Of a stretch of 64,000 bases of DNA, positions 12,060-23,976 are shown in pieces. How positions within the stretch are numbered: position 1 is the first letter of the stretch; every line of letters begins with the position of its first letter. Below the pieces are notes generated by a model. That model made no database searches and had not been told where the DNA came from. It saw nothing but the letters and a program-made list of their open reading frames with translations. The position numbers and the translations under genes are program-made. Source of the stretch: Gnetum montanum (lineage: Eukaryota; Streptophyta; Gnetopsida; Gnetales; Gnetaceae); contig MNCI01007958.1 in assembly GCA_015680685.1 (NCBI GenBank), positions 63,903 through 127,902 of the forward strand, read 5' to 3'.

Positions 12060-12780
12060 AATCATAGGAGAATGATGAGTCATTTAGTGGCATTTTGTAA
12101 GTCATTTGTAAGCCTTGGATTTGGGAAGTATTTCATGTAACTTGTGTTTATAGTCTAGATTGTTTGATAGAGGTTCTTAGTATTCTGAGATGCACCCTTG
12201 CTCCCTGGGTCACAGTCCAAGATTGTATGCATCATTCCAAGCTCTCTAGGATGATTCTAGCTTCATTCGGATATCCTAGGATCCTTTTGACATGCTTCCT
12301 CATATTCTACCTTACACCTAGATCAAAAGAGAAAAGTGTGGGAGGATGCATTGACTACCCTACATCAATGCACCCCCTGCTAATGCATCCCCCTAGCAAA
12401 CCTAGTTTGCCTGACTTTGTCTCTCATGTGTTCAAGGTTAGTTCGGGTTGCATTGACAAGCCTTTGCTAACACTTAGATGCTAATGAACCCCTTTCATTT
12501 CCATACAATAACTATAAATACCTTAGATGAGCTCTCACACTAAACTAACTTAGTTTTCTAGGTTTTCATTTGACTTTTGATGTTTAATTTCATGTGAAGA
12601 GCTCTTCCTCCCTTGGGTAAGTTTCTTCATTACTTTGTGTGTATTTTGAGTCATCACTTTCACAAGTGCAACTAGACTCTGTCAAAGTGCTACCTTACTT
12701 ACATAGCCTAGAACCATTTGGTTGATGCAAAGTCCAGTGTTTGCATTGTAAATAAAACTTATTTGTTTCCCTTATTCTAC
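12060..12780 (+). repeat. Possible solo or orphan LTR
   Basis: The block has a TATA-like CTATAAATACC at about 12510 followed by TC-rich leader sequence, an arrangement typical of LTRs. It follows the decayed coding-like region. No second copy or TG...CA border was found, so this is only a suggestion. Confidence 0.25.
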
Positions 12781-13700
12781 TGTTGATGCCTTAAACACTA
12801 AAATAATAAAAAGCATAAAACATCAAAAAATAAAAATATTTATTTAATTTTCATTTTCTTAAGTTGTGACAATTTATCCTTGTCCAAAGAGGTCATAATT
12901 GTACAACATGATGTTAGGCCATTGAGGTTGTAACTAGGAGCCATTTTTATTGCATTTCATGTGTGGTGTTGCACATGTTCCCGAGAGGGATTGCAATGCA
13001 TGTGTGTTTATTATTGTTTTTAATTTTTTTTATCATTCAAAAATATATAAAAATTATAAAACATAAAATTTTAAATATTTTTTTATCTCTCACCATGGCA
13101 ACAGGGGCTTTATTTGTATTATATGTATTATAATATCTTTTATATTTCTTGAACACAATTATATACATAAGTGTTCTTGGCAATCTACTTGACATTGTCT
13201 TTGAAAAACCAAATTGCAATGTAATTTGTATGATAAATCTCATTGGTCTAAAACTAGCGGCACCCCTATCACCATGGTACCTCGCTACAAAGTCCAACAA
13301 AATGAGCATACATATGAAATTATAAGCATAATCAAAATCATAAAACATGTATTCATGATGACTAGAATCATCATAGCCATCTCAGCTATTCTATTAGCAT
13401 AAGAAAATGGAAATCGCACAACGTGTTGCCACATCCACCTATACAAAGTCCTTCAAGACTCTACGAAATAGATCAAAAATGCAAACTTAGGTTTAACACA
13501 CACACATGGCTTAAGACATGGTACATGTAAAAGGATCAATTATACATATAGGTTCAACGAGATCATTACATGACATAACACTTACCCAAGGATTAGGGGT
13601 CACTAGACAAGGATGTTACATCATCAACAAGGCTAAGAAAATCTATTGTCCCATGAGAACTTTAGTTATAATAATGGGTATTATTCTAGTATTGACAATG
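12781..13700. other. AT-rich non-coding stretch, no gene seen
   Basis: A/T-rich DNA. Open frames up to 103 codons at 13037-13348 have no recognisable domain and lie in low-complexity sequence. I regard them as chance. Confidence 0.4.
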
Positions 13701-13850
13701 AGGTGTTAGTCTAGTTGTAAGACACTTGATTTGGAAGCTCCAAGTCATGGGTTCAATTATAGTGAGCAATGTTGAGTTATATACGATTCTAATTGGACTA
13801 TATATCTTGGGGTGCACCTATGTTTCACTTATTTTAATTTCCACCCCTCT
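13701..13850 (+). mobile_element. Possible tRNA-derived SINE
   Basis: TTAGTCTAGTTGTAAG (13706-13721) resembles a Pol III A box. GGTTCAATTAT (13750-13760) resembles a B box (GGTTCRANTCC) about 40 bp further on. The stretch between, TTGGAAGCTCCAAGTC, and the later TTGGGGTGCACC recall Au-type plant SINEs. There is no cloverleaf and no clear target duplication, so a functional tRNA is unlikely. Confidence 0.45.
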
Positions 13851-13860
13851 GGTATTGCTA

Positions 13861-14046
13861 AATATTCATTTATAGCTAACTGCAGTTATAATGCCAAAAT
13901 GGTAAATGATCACAAGACATTCAACTACTAAAAATATGAGAGATTTACATAAGCTAGGAAATATTCATTTACAACTAACTACAATTAGAATGCCAAAATG
14001 GCAAATGATCACAAGACATTTGACGACTAAATTATGAGAGATTTAA
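13861..14046. repeat. Two-copy 99-bp tandem repeat
   Basis: AATATTCATTTATAGCTAAC at 13861 recurs as AATATTCATTTACAACTAAC at 13960. The similarity extends through ATGCCAAAATGG, GATCACAAGACATT and ATGAGAGATTTA. The copies differ by scattered substitutions and short indels. Confidence 0.7.
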
Positions 14047-14439
14047 TTTAGGAAAAGGCTAGAAGCCAAATTACTCACATCACTGTAAAGAAAAATTGAA
14101 GGAAACAAATAACCACAATTTCTTTCAAATTGGTAACTATTCATGGATTTATCTCAAGAATGAAGAGTATACATTTCTTCCAACTCCTTCAAGATAAGAG
14201 TGAGAATTAATGAAAATCTCTATGACATTAATTTTCCTAATTCCTTTTCTATTTCTTAGATTTTTAATATTTAATTTTTTGCAAGATATCATAAATGTAT
14301 GGATCAATTTAAGATAATTTTGGTTTTCAAATGCCTAATTACACTTATTAATTTTATTTTGTGTTTTTTCCATGTGACTTAGACATTAACATTTATATGG
14401 AATATATGGAGTGCAAGTGAAATATCAATAACAATTCAA

Positions 14440-15062
14440 AGAAAAAAAGTCCCTCATTGCAACCATTTCTACTACCTAGGATCAATCCTTCAACTAGATG
14501 GTGAAATTAATAAAGATATAAGAAATAAAATTGAGGGAGGATGGCCAAAATGGAGATGGCTATTGTTGTTTTATGTGATAACAAAATACCCATAAAATTG
14601 AAGGGGAAATTTTATAGGACAATAATCAAACCTACTATCTTATATGGTGTTGAACGTTGCACAGTACAAAAGAGGTACGAATAACAAATCAGTGTGGCAG
14701 GAATCCAAGTGCTTCGATGGATGTTGAATATTACTAAAAGAGATAAACTACATAATACAGACATGAGAGAGACTTGGAATGACTCCTATTTCAAATAAGC
14801 TACAAGAATGGCAACTTAAATGGTTTGAACATGTGCAAAAAAGATCATACAATGAGGCTATAAACAAAGGTTGCTATATCCCATGAATACCACTGAAAAG
14901 AAAACCAAAGAAGATATGAGGAAAAAAAATTAAAGATGATTAGAAGAAACTCCAAATAAACAAAGATCCAACTCTTCACAGAGGCAGATGGCAAATGGCA
15001 AATGATAAAAAGAACTCATATAGCCAAACTCATTTTATTGGAACAAGCCTAAGATGATGATA
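14440..15062 (+). mobile_element. RTE-clade LINE, 3' fragment (copy 1)
   Basis: The decayed plus-strand reading gives FYYLGSILQLDGEINKDIRN, then LKGKFYRTIIKPTILYGVE, ISVAGIQVLRWMLNITKRDK and WFEHVQKRS. These are the C-terminal reverse-transcriptase and tail motifs of plant RTE LINEs (YLGS, GKFYRT..P..LYG, LRW, WFGHV). It ends near ATGATGAT, as RTE elements often do. Several stops and shifts make it dead. The catalytic core is absent, as in a 5'-truncated insertion. Confidence 0.75.
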
Positions 15063-15919
15063 ACAACTTAGCCCATCTATTCATTCTATGTAGCCTTGTC
15101 ACCTTTTTTTCTTTGACATCTTTTTAGCAAAAATCTTCATCATAATGAAGTCATTCATAATGTCCCACCAAATTTACTTGAACGTTATGAATAGACAAAA
15201 AAAACTACGAACCTCGTATTTGTGCAGGAAAACTACAAAAGATTAATCATATTAAACTTTTATATTTAGTTATAATGTGATACAAATTTAGATAACTACT
15301 TCCTTTCAATCTGATTAAGCCAAAATTTTGAAATCAGTGAATTAGCCGCTGATTCTGAATTTTTCATTATTACCAGGGTTTTAATTGAATTCCTTCCGTT
15401 ACCAAGCCAACGAACATACTTTCCTTCATAATCCAATTAATCTCATAAGTTGAGATCAGGCACCTCTTGCAAGTCAAATTCTATTAAATACGATCTTCTA
15501 TGAGGAATTCATAAGAACGTTGCACAATAAGCCATTGCAAGTTGTCACGAGCGGAGTTAAAGATGCAACAAGCTGTCGTTTGAATTCCAATTTACTAAAT
15601 ACCAGGGGGAAGATGAAGAGAGTACCAATAGCCAAAGAACAATAAAATATGCTCCAGCAATTTAATTGATTTGTTAATCTTAATGCAACAAGCCGAGTAA
15701 TCACATGAAATTGAATTTTTGCCAATACAGCAATGAATATTTAAGCCACTGCCCACACGGACACATTGCAATGACTTTTAGTGAAGTCGAAACTTAATAT
15801 TTGAAAGAAAAAATGAAGTTACAGAAGGATCATTACCGGTTAAAATTATGTTCCATTCAAGCAGAAAAACATGGGAAACCCCTGATTTGACTCTTTCAGA
15901 CATGAACGACAGACACCTA
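15063..15919 (-). other. 3' flank and probable 3' UTR of the transporter gene
   Basis: Bases just left of the stop codon at 15920 should be the 3' UTR on the minus strand. No clear AATAAA signal was identified. A 75-codon minus-strand frame at 15498-15725 has no domain and is probably chance. Confidence 0.4.
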
Positions 15920-16145
15920 CTAAGCTTTCACTTTGTTCAAAGATTGCTGGGAATGAAGGTTCATGGAACTCATGGAAACAAATGTACTCGGACTGGATTC
16001 CCAAATCCGAAGAGACCCGGATTTCGGATGAGAACTCTTGTGAACATTGTGTTTTCCATGCACAAATGGACGGAAGCGCCGAGGCACAAGAAACACTAGT
16101 TTATGAGAGCTTACGAGTAGCAACACTCCAAGAATTATTAAAGAC
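15920..16145 (-). CDS. NIPA9: NIPA9 last exon with stop
   Basis: 226 bp; acceptor GATTTCAG. The first G completes the Trp codon, then [16 protein letters not shown] ends the last membrane helix. A basic, serine-rich tail follows ([19 protein letters not shown]...) and ends at TAG (15920-15922). Tails of this kind are variable in the family and face solvent. Confidence 0.9.
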
Positions 16146-19100
16146 CTGAAATCAATCAGACATTGTGCCTATTAGAGAAACATGCTCAAAATATAACATA
16201 AATGTATATGCATGTTTAATCCACGATTACTAGATTCAGAGAGAATGATCTCGTACGACTTGTTCCAAACCATACAAGTTCTTTAAAGGAAGGTTCCCAA
16301 ATCTCTTCTAAAAGACGACTGCATCATCAAAATACATACTGAATTTGATGCAGCTCTATCTCTCTCTCTCTCTCCAAAAAAAATGAACAGACATTCTTGA
16401 TACTTAAGATCATACAAATGTATTGCTAACTGAACATAAAAGAAGAAATCCGTTACCATCCAAAAAAAAGCATCAATCTTGAAAATGGCGCAACAGGCAA
16501 AACTTCGCCAAGGCCAAACATTCCCACAAGCACACCAGTGACTATGGATGAGACAGCTGCACAAGTGGACACAACAATGGCCCTTCCATGCTTCAAGCCT
16601 TTTGTCTGTTCAAATATTAAATTCAACAAATGAGTTTAATTAGAAGAAAAGCAACTTCAATGAAGCTATTCCTGCACATTTTGGCAACCATTGAAATGAA
16701 TAATTACATAGTTCTCATTTTGCATAACTTCAACATTCAGAAAAAACAAAGCAAATTAGCTTTAAGTTTTAGATTAGAAATCTATGATAGATTCAATTTT
16801 GTATGCTACGCATCAAACTGCATTTACCAAATATGTCATTAAAAAAACTGTTAATAAAAGGCCACTTGCTAAGGGTGCTTAGGATTGCAACAAGAATGCT
16901 ATACAAAAACCTCTTTTGACAAGTACATTGCAAACCATTAATTCTCTGTCACATCCCTATTCTCAAATGGTGCACTTTTGTACAAAATGTTGTGATTGTT
17001 GTTAAAGACCCTTGATGAAAAGGCACATTATAATTGCAGACGTGTCTCTTAATAAAACCTTTGGGAGTTTGACTTAAGGTATTTATGTTAATAAGTTTGA
17101 GGTCATCCCAACATGGAGTTGCAAAGCTAGTAGCATCAAGTGACAAATAGCTCAATTGTTCACCCCTAGTGATGAAACAGAAAGAGACTTGGACACCCCT
17201 TTTGGTGTAGTCTTGGCCTATCTATGGTCGTAGTGTTCGTAGTGTTCAATTGCATTTAAAAGATAAATGCCTAAAGAAGACAACTCTAGGAACCCCTTAG
17301 AGCAGAGCTATTAGGACTTTTATATTTATATATATATATATATATTTGTTAATTTATGATTTCTCCTCTGTATATGTTTTTTAAATATATTGGACATGAT
17401 TAGCATATATCCTTAGTTTTCAGGATAAAAGGTTTTTTTTTCTTTTCCTTTTTTTTTTTGTCATGATGAATGTAACTAGTTTAATCTTTTCTATTGCATT
17501 GCACTATGTTAATTTTAACGTAGTTAGTTTATTTTTTTATTTTTAATTGCACTATGTTAAATTTAAAAATTTTTAATTTAGTTTATTTTATTTTATATCA
17601 AAAAAATAATAAGCCACTTAGCTTCTACCAATAGTTTGCAGCTGGGAAGAGGAGGGCATGATGAGCGGCGGAGCAAGCGCAGATGCAAATGCAGGTACCA
17701 ATACACACAATCTAGTGAGGGGGCTGGGGCCGAAGATGGTAGTAGGGAGGTCAATCTCAACGTGCATGGGGGTGGTGCTACGGGCAATGGCTTGGTGGCG
17801 GGTTCAAGCCTGTTGGGCACAAGCTAACGACCAAGTGATGGGTGCATCAAAGCCTACTCCCAAAAGGAGGAGGCAATGCAGCTGCAGGTCCATGGGCCGC
17901 CTAGCGAAGGGGTCCGCACCTTGGAGCATAGCTTGATAGGGAAGTTTGTCTCATCAAGGGCCTGACCAAAGCTAGATTTGGTTCAAAAGTGGCCCTCCAA
18001 TGTTTGGGGGTTGAAGGAGGTGGAGGTTAGAAGCCCTCTCAAAGGACCTCCTATTATTCGTTTTTAAAACAATGGAGGATCCTGACAAGGCCCTTTTGGG
18101 GAGGCCATGGTTTTATAGTGTCAAAGGGCTTGCACTCACATCATGGGGACCGGGTGCCCATTGAGAGATGCAAATCTTTTCTCTAAGGTGCCAGTCTAGA
18201 TTCACATCTTCGGGATTCCCTAGGAGATGTGGACTCTGGATTTTATAAAAAACTTTGTCGGTTTCTTTGGGGAGTTCATCTCCTTTGACAGATTCACTAC
18301 CTCCATGGAGAGAATGGGGTTTGCCTAATTCTATGTGGAGATCCCTATCTTCTAAGGATCTAGTTAAGGAAATTGTCTTGGAACTTCCAACAGGAGAAGA
18401 GACAATCTAAGTCGAGTACGAGAACCTGGCTAAGGAATAGACAGAATCTGTTCCACCAAGAGGTGGATGTCCCATCTGTCGGAAGAGTGGCCATGGGGTG
18501 GCTACTTGTCATCTTTGATGCAAAGGTAAAGCCCCTCCAAAGGCGCATGCGCCAAAGGATGGAGAATCGATACTTGTGAGACACCAAGGGTGTCTGATAC
18601 ATGCCCCAACAACCACTGCCCAGGGGATGAGGTGTCGTGTGACGTTGGGGTTGGTGTGGGAGGGGACAATCCCCAAGAGGGGTCTGTTGTCTCCCCAGTT
18701 GCCTCCCCAACCAAAAAGGGTGTTGAGCTTCCCTTGTTGGGGGACTGGATTTTGGTTGTTCGAGGGGAACCTATGCCCTTAATGTCTGAAGTCACCCCAC
18801 AAGGTCCAAAGGAGCCTGGAAGCTTTCCTGTTTCATCGGGCTTCGACCAGCCCAGGCAACGCTCTGGTCCACTTATCCACGACAAGAAGACACAGCTGGA
18901 TATTGACTTAGGAATGCAACCAACCTTGAAAGAGGTCTACAAGAAGCATTCTACAGGTCATTCATGAAGATTCTATCATGGAATTGTAGGGGCCAAGGTA
19001 CACCCTATAAAAGAAATACCTTGGAGGAGATTGTGAGAAGTGAGGCATGTGACGTGCTTTATCTACAAAAGATAGCTACATTCATCTAAGGCTTATCATG

Positions 19101-22100
19101 TGGGCTAGGAGCGGTGGAACCTGCAGATGGTACCATGTCAAGGACATGCAAGGGGCTTGACGATCCTAGCTAAACCATTGTTGAGCCTGTTGGATTCTTT
19201 AGGTTGAAGTATTACAATGAACCTCCCCTAGGTTGGGATTTGGCTAACTAATTTCTATGGGGCCCAAGAGTGGGAGCTTAGGTTGCAAAGCTAAATCAGG
19301 TGGTAGCTTTGGTGCCCGACAAGAGGCACTGGGTTATTGTCAGGGGCCTAGCGATCCTAGCTAAACCACTGTATGCGAGATTTAGATTGCAATGGGCTCC
19401 GCTGCCAGTGCAAGCTATGTTTCATGTTGTTCTCATGTGGTAGGAAGTGATAGCTGCCATGGGTGTGAGCCAACTTATGAGCCATCCAGAGTGGCCTATT
19501 GAGCTAACCTAGAGCTCTGGTAACTTGTGGAGAGAGTCGGGTGGGATAAGGTTCTGCCCTACCTAGAGGGGGACCTAGCATTAGCAAATGATTCATTTTT
19601 CACTAACTAGAGTGGGGATACTACCACTTTTTGTAGGACTCAAATTGTGCTAACTAAGGTAGTGCTAGCCCTATACCTAGGGACCGTGGCCATGGGTGAA
19701 ACAATGCTACGAACAGCGTGTGGGTTGCATGATGCCGAAATGTTCTTTACTGGTGTCATGCCACGTACCAGTAGTGGCCAAGTGCCAAAATCGATGCTGC
19801 CATTGATTTGGAGACAGACCACTAAACCGATGGACCACTTTTTTATCTAGTCTAGCAGTGCATCCACACTCCAAAGCATGCACTTTGCACTGTTAAAATG
19901 TATGCGAATTGGATGTCGCGTGAATCTGCCCAAGTTTTTGCTGGAGGTGTTGCGTAAACAGCGTAGAGGCCAGCACTTGGGATTAATACTTGCACCATGG
20001 TAGGCAACGTCAGCAAGGCCACTGTCGGGGCCTACGCCGCCTTGGAAGTTGTTTATTCTAGTTGCCCAATGCTGCAAAGGGGGGTTGTTTTTCAGCATGT
20101 GGTTGAGGGTTCAAACGTGCCGAATATGGTAGTGCAGGTCACTGTTGACCCCAAGGGTTCCAACATGATCAAGGGTTAGGATACTTCAAACTGCTTCGTA
20201 ATATAATCCCAAACATTTTCTCAAAAAATAGTTTGCAGCTTCAATGTATTAGTCAATCTCATAAGGTTTTAATCAAACTCTCTAATTACATTCATAGTTC
20301 ATGCTTTGCTCATACTCTTAGCCTTTATTTAAAGTTTCAGTTGTGCATGTTACATCTGAACCTTTCTAATTTCTCCGGTAAGGGTTTCCTCTCATCTTAC
20401 CCTAAGATACTCTACTATGATATTGTTTCTTTTAACTTTGCAGATTCTGCTGATTCGTTGATTTTATTATTTGACTATTCAATTTCATTTCTGTATATTT
20501 GTGGTTGCTAATTTCTATTCTACTTTTTCATTTTTTATTTCCTTTTTACTAATTATCAACTTAGATTTCATAGATTTTACAGAGATTATTTGATCCTATT
20601 GTAAAAGTGACCTTTCGGAAATGTGTCAAGTCTACTCAACCTTGTAGTGTCACATGAGACAACAAGCGTTGGTCGTAGATACATTGATGTTGATTGAAGC
20701 AATGGTCTCTAGCCAAACTCGGAAAGCACTGCATGCGGCAATGAACAAAGAAGAATTGATCCACCGTGTACCATTTGACGTAGTAAAAGATACAAGACAT
20801 GTGGGTTTTTTTGATATTGTGTTCTTACGTCAAAGATTTGGTCAGTCTCCAAGCACCAATAAAAGATGAGCATTGTGGACTAGTGATTGCTAAGTTTAAC
20901 TCTTTGTTAGAATACAAGTTTTGCTTTCCTGCCTACATGTGTAATTGAATGCACTTGAAATCCTTGATTGCGATGCACATGTGATGGGTTTTCAGATGTG
21001 AACCTTTGATTCAAGTTTGTTGTCCATATGCCAACACTGTTGTCAAATCCTTACCAGTTATTTTCAGTTCAAACCTCATATTTACGTAAACTGATGGTTG
21101 TAGGTGGGTGTGGAAAGTTAATCCTTAATGAGACTATCTCACTCATTTTTTCTTATCGTGACAGAGGTGTGGCAGGAACAGGATGTGCAGGTGCAAGAGG
21201 ACCTTACTCTTGGAGAGAAGATTCAGCCTTCATCAAGAACTTTTTCTGTCTAAACATATTATGTTTGTTTAACTAGTTTAGGATCCAGGAATTTTGTTCT
21301 TTTAAAAAAATAATCACTATAAACATTGTTATTTGTGTTGAACTTTTGTTAGCTAATCTCTTTCGATGACTATAGTTTCAAACCGTTGAATGCAACTGCC
21401 GTGTTTTTGGCTAATTAGGTTCTAAGCTAAATGATTGCCCACTTTGGTACCCAATTTTCAACGGTTGCATTATGTTGAAATAAGCATGTAGCAACAGATT
21501 TGGTTAGAAAATGTTCTTTCTTGTAGTTAACCATTAAGCACTACCTTTTTTTCCCCTGATTGATTGATATTTTAAGGCCATGTATATTTAAGATGTATTC
21601 CGTAACTTGATTCAAAGTTATTATTTTTTATTTATTAATGATATGTACATGTGGTATTCAATTGTTTTATTTTTTTATCATTATTGACTGTCCAATTTGA
21701 TGTTAGTTTTGTAATTTTCAGACCCTTGTTCAAATCCCAAATTAGGGACTACCAATAAGCCCAGAAATACTTATTTATTCCCAAGTCTTGCCCTCCCCTA
21801 ATAAAGTTCCTTCTGATTTTTTTCTTCTACATTCTCATTCGTTACATCACATGTATAAGGTTAAATATCATGTATATCTGATGTTTGTTGTGGCACTACG
21901 GAATGGGATATCAGAAGTGGTATTAAAGCAAACCATGGTCCAGGAGACCAAGGGAATAATAAGTATAAGCAATTCAACATGTGTAGTGTATTCTCCTTCA
22001 GTGACATTCCTCGACAAAGCATGTTGAAATTTAGTGAAACTTTCAAAAGGGTAGAAGTAATGTTTAGTTATTTTGCTACAAACTCCCGTTGGCTTAAGTC

Positions 22101-22868
22101 CAGTTTGAGAGATAAGGAGATGTCATATCAAGCAACCAAAACATTTCAATTTTCCTAAGATCTTTACAAAACCCATTAAGGCCTTAGGAAGGTTGTTGCA
22201 GGGGTAAAGATGTGCTAATTACCTAGGATTCTTCTAAAGTGATAATATATATGCAACCTAATGACAGAGAGAGAGGAGAAAATAGTGATTGAGAATGATG
22301 AAACAAAATGTTGACAGAGTAATGAGATTTCGTGAGAATTGTTTGTTTTGTTCATCAATTATCATAAACTTGTAATCATCAGGTAGACCAAACTGTTTTA
22401 CATCAAAATCTTCAATGTTTTCTTAGTCTTGTTAAAGATTGAAATGACCTCCAATTTATAAGAATGGATGTCATAATACATCATTTGAGAACATGTTTGC
22501 ATTGTCTCTGCATTTCAAAATAAGGAATTTTAAAAGGATATTTGGAGGCAAAATCAGTTACATGCACCCATCAAATATTTTTTCAATTTTTGATAAGAAA
22601 CTTTTGAACTTCCAGGTCCACCTTACATCATTTTCATCAAATTTTTAATTAAAGAACATAGAAAAATCATCCTAAGTTTTTTTTCTTTTTTTTTCTTTAG
22701 AATGAGAAAAATCATTGGTGTACTTTCCACCCACTGACCTTCCAACAATCCCTTCTTTAGGGGGTAATGGAAAGTGTGACATTTGGCTTCATACATGAGC
22801 CAATCATGTATTATCTTTGGGATTATTTTGATGTTTAGCTTCTTTCTCCTTCGTGGAGTTTCTTCACG

Positions 22869-22899
<31 letters not shown>

Positions 22900-23945
22900 T
22901 TGGGAAAAGTTCCAGTTATATTAATCATAAAAATGAAGTTACAAAATATTTATACAATCCCAAAAATGAGGGGAGGCCTCTTCCCCCAACCTCCAAAAGA
23001 TGGGGAAGAGCCAAGAAATTCCACCACAACCCAACCACACCACCGACAACAAGCCCCACCACCCCCATCCCCCCTCTCAAACACCCCTATCATCCCCCAT
23101 TACAAAAGTGAGTTGGCAAGTTACCCCCCAAAGGCCCTCCCACCTCTCAAACACCCCTGTCATCCCCCATTACAAAAGTGAGTTGGCAAGTTATCCCCCG
23201 CAAGCCCTCCAACACCAGCCCTCCATTTATGGTTCAAAACCCAAAAAGGACAGAAAAAGCAAAAGCACCAAGAACTAGAACCCCCAAGCCCAAAAACATT
23301 CTATAAATTGTATGATAGCCACGTATGGTGGCAGATAATCCGCTCTTGGCCATGGATGGCATCCAAAACAGCCCTATGTTGTTCTGTGTCAACAAATCCT
23401 GCAGCCTATTGAAAGTCCTTGAAAGCTTCTGCTTTCCTGGCACATTCTACTGCATCCCCTTTACCGTCCAAATGTCGCTCCTTCCCCCTCTACCTTATAT
23501 GCTTCCTAAGGGCTCCCCAGGGTGCATTGCGCCCAATGTTCATTATTACATAGGGGCATCGCCCCTCCCACAACTAGGTGCATGCACTATTTTCATGCAC
23601 CCGATCCAACTACTACTGAATCTGGGCCACCTCCTACTCTTCCTACTCACACCAGTCCTAGTCCTTCCGTGTTTGCACCTCTTGAAGGCATGCCTCTTCT
23701 TGAATTTTCTCCTAAATTCTCTACCTAAGGACCGCCTCAAGCACATGCAAGGCCACCGTCTCCACCAGATCGCAATGAATCCTTTCCTCCTTTGCAGCCT
23801 CAACATACCATTGCTTCATCTGCTCCATCTGTCTTTGGAACTCCTCTTTCCATCGATGCCATTTGGCCTCCCATAGGGCACGCTCCTCCTAGGCCCACGC
23901 CACCACCTCCATGACCGTCTCCGTCACAGGAGAGGCGCAATCCTC

Positions 23946-23976
<31 letters not shown>

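Larger units (their letters stand above)
17630..20240 (+). mobile_element. L1-a: internally deleted L1 LINE with 14-bp target-site duplication
   Basis: The element body, 17644-20226, is flanked by AATAGTTTGCAGCT at 17630-17643 and 20227-20240. From left to right it holds a G-rich leader, ORF1, the first half of the endonuclease, a jump that removes the entire reverse transcriptase, the ORF2 C-terminal extension blocks, and a 3' end AATATAATCCCAAACATTTT with CTCAAAAAA. The same terminal sequence style ends L1-f. Both ends and a duplication are present, so the deletion may predate insertion. All frames carry stops. Confidence 0.8.

Noticed and set aside
13701-13775. A functional tRNA gene
   Set aside because: B-box-like and A-box-like sequences are present, but no acceptor stem or anticodon arm can be folded by eye.
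16283-16564. 93-codon minus-strand frame over the penultimate exon
   Set aside because: It reads the exon in the wrong frame and runs into the introns; the spliced frame [10 protein letters not shown] is the real one.
22871-22899. CRISPR-like or other regular array
   Set aside because: It is a simple ATT microsatellite. No CRISPR array is present anywhere, as expected for plant DNA.
23325-23876. 183-codon plus-strand Leu/Pro-rich frame
   Set aside because: It is antisense to the L1-b tail and coiled coil; composition explains its length.
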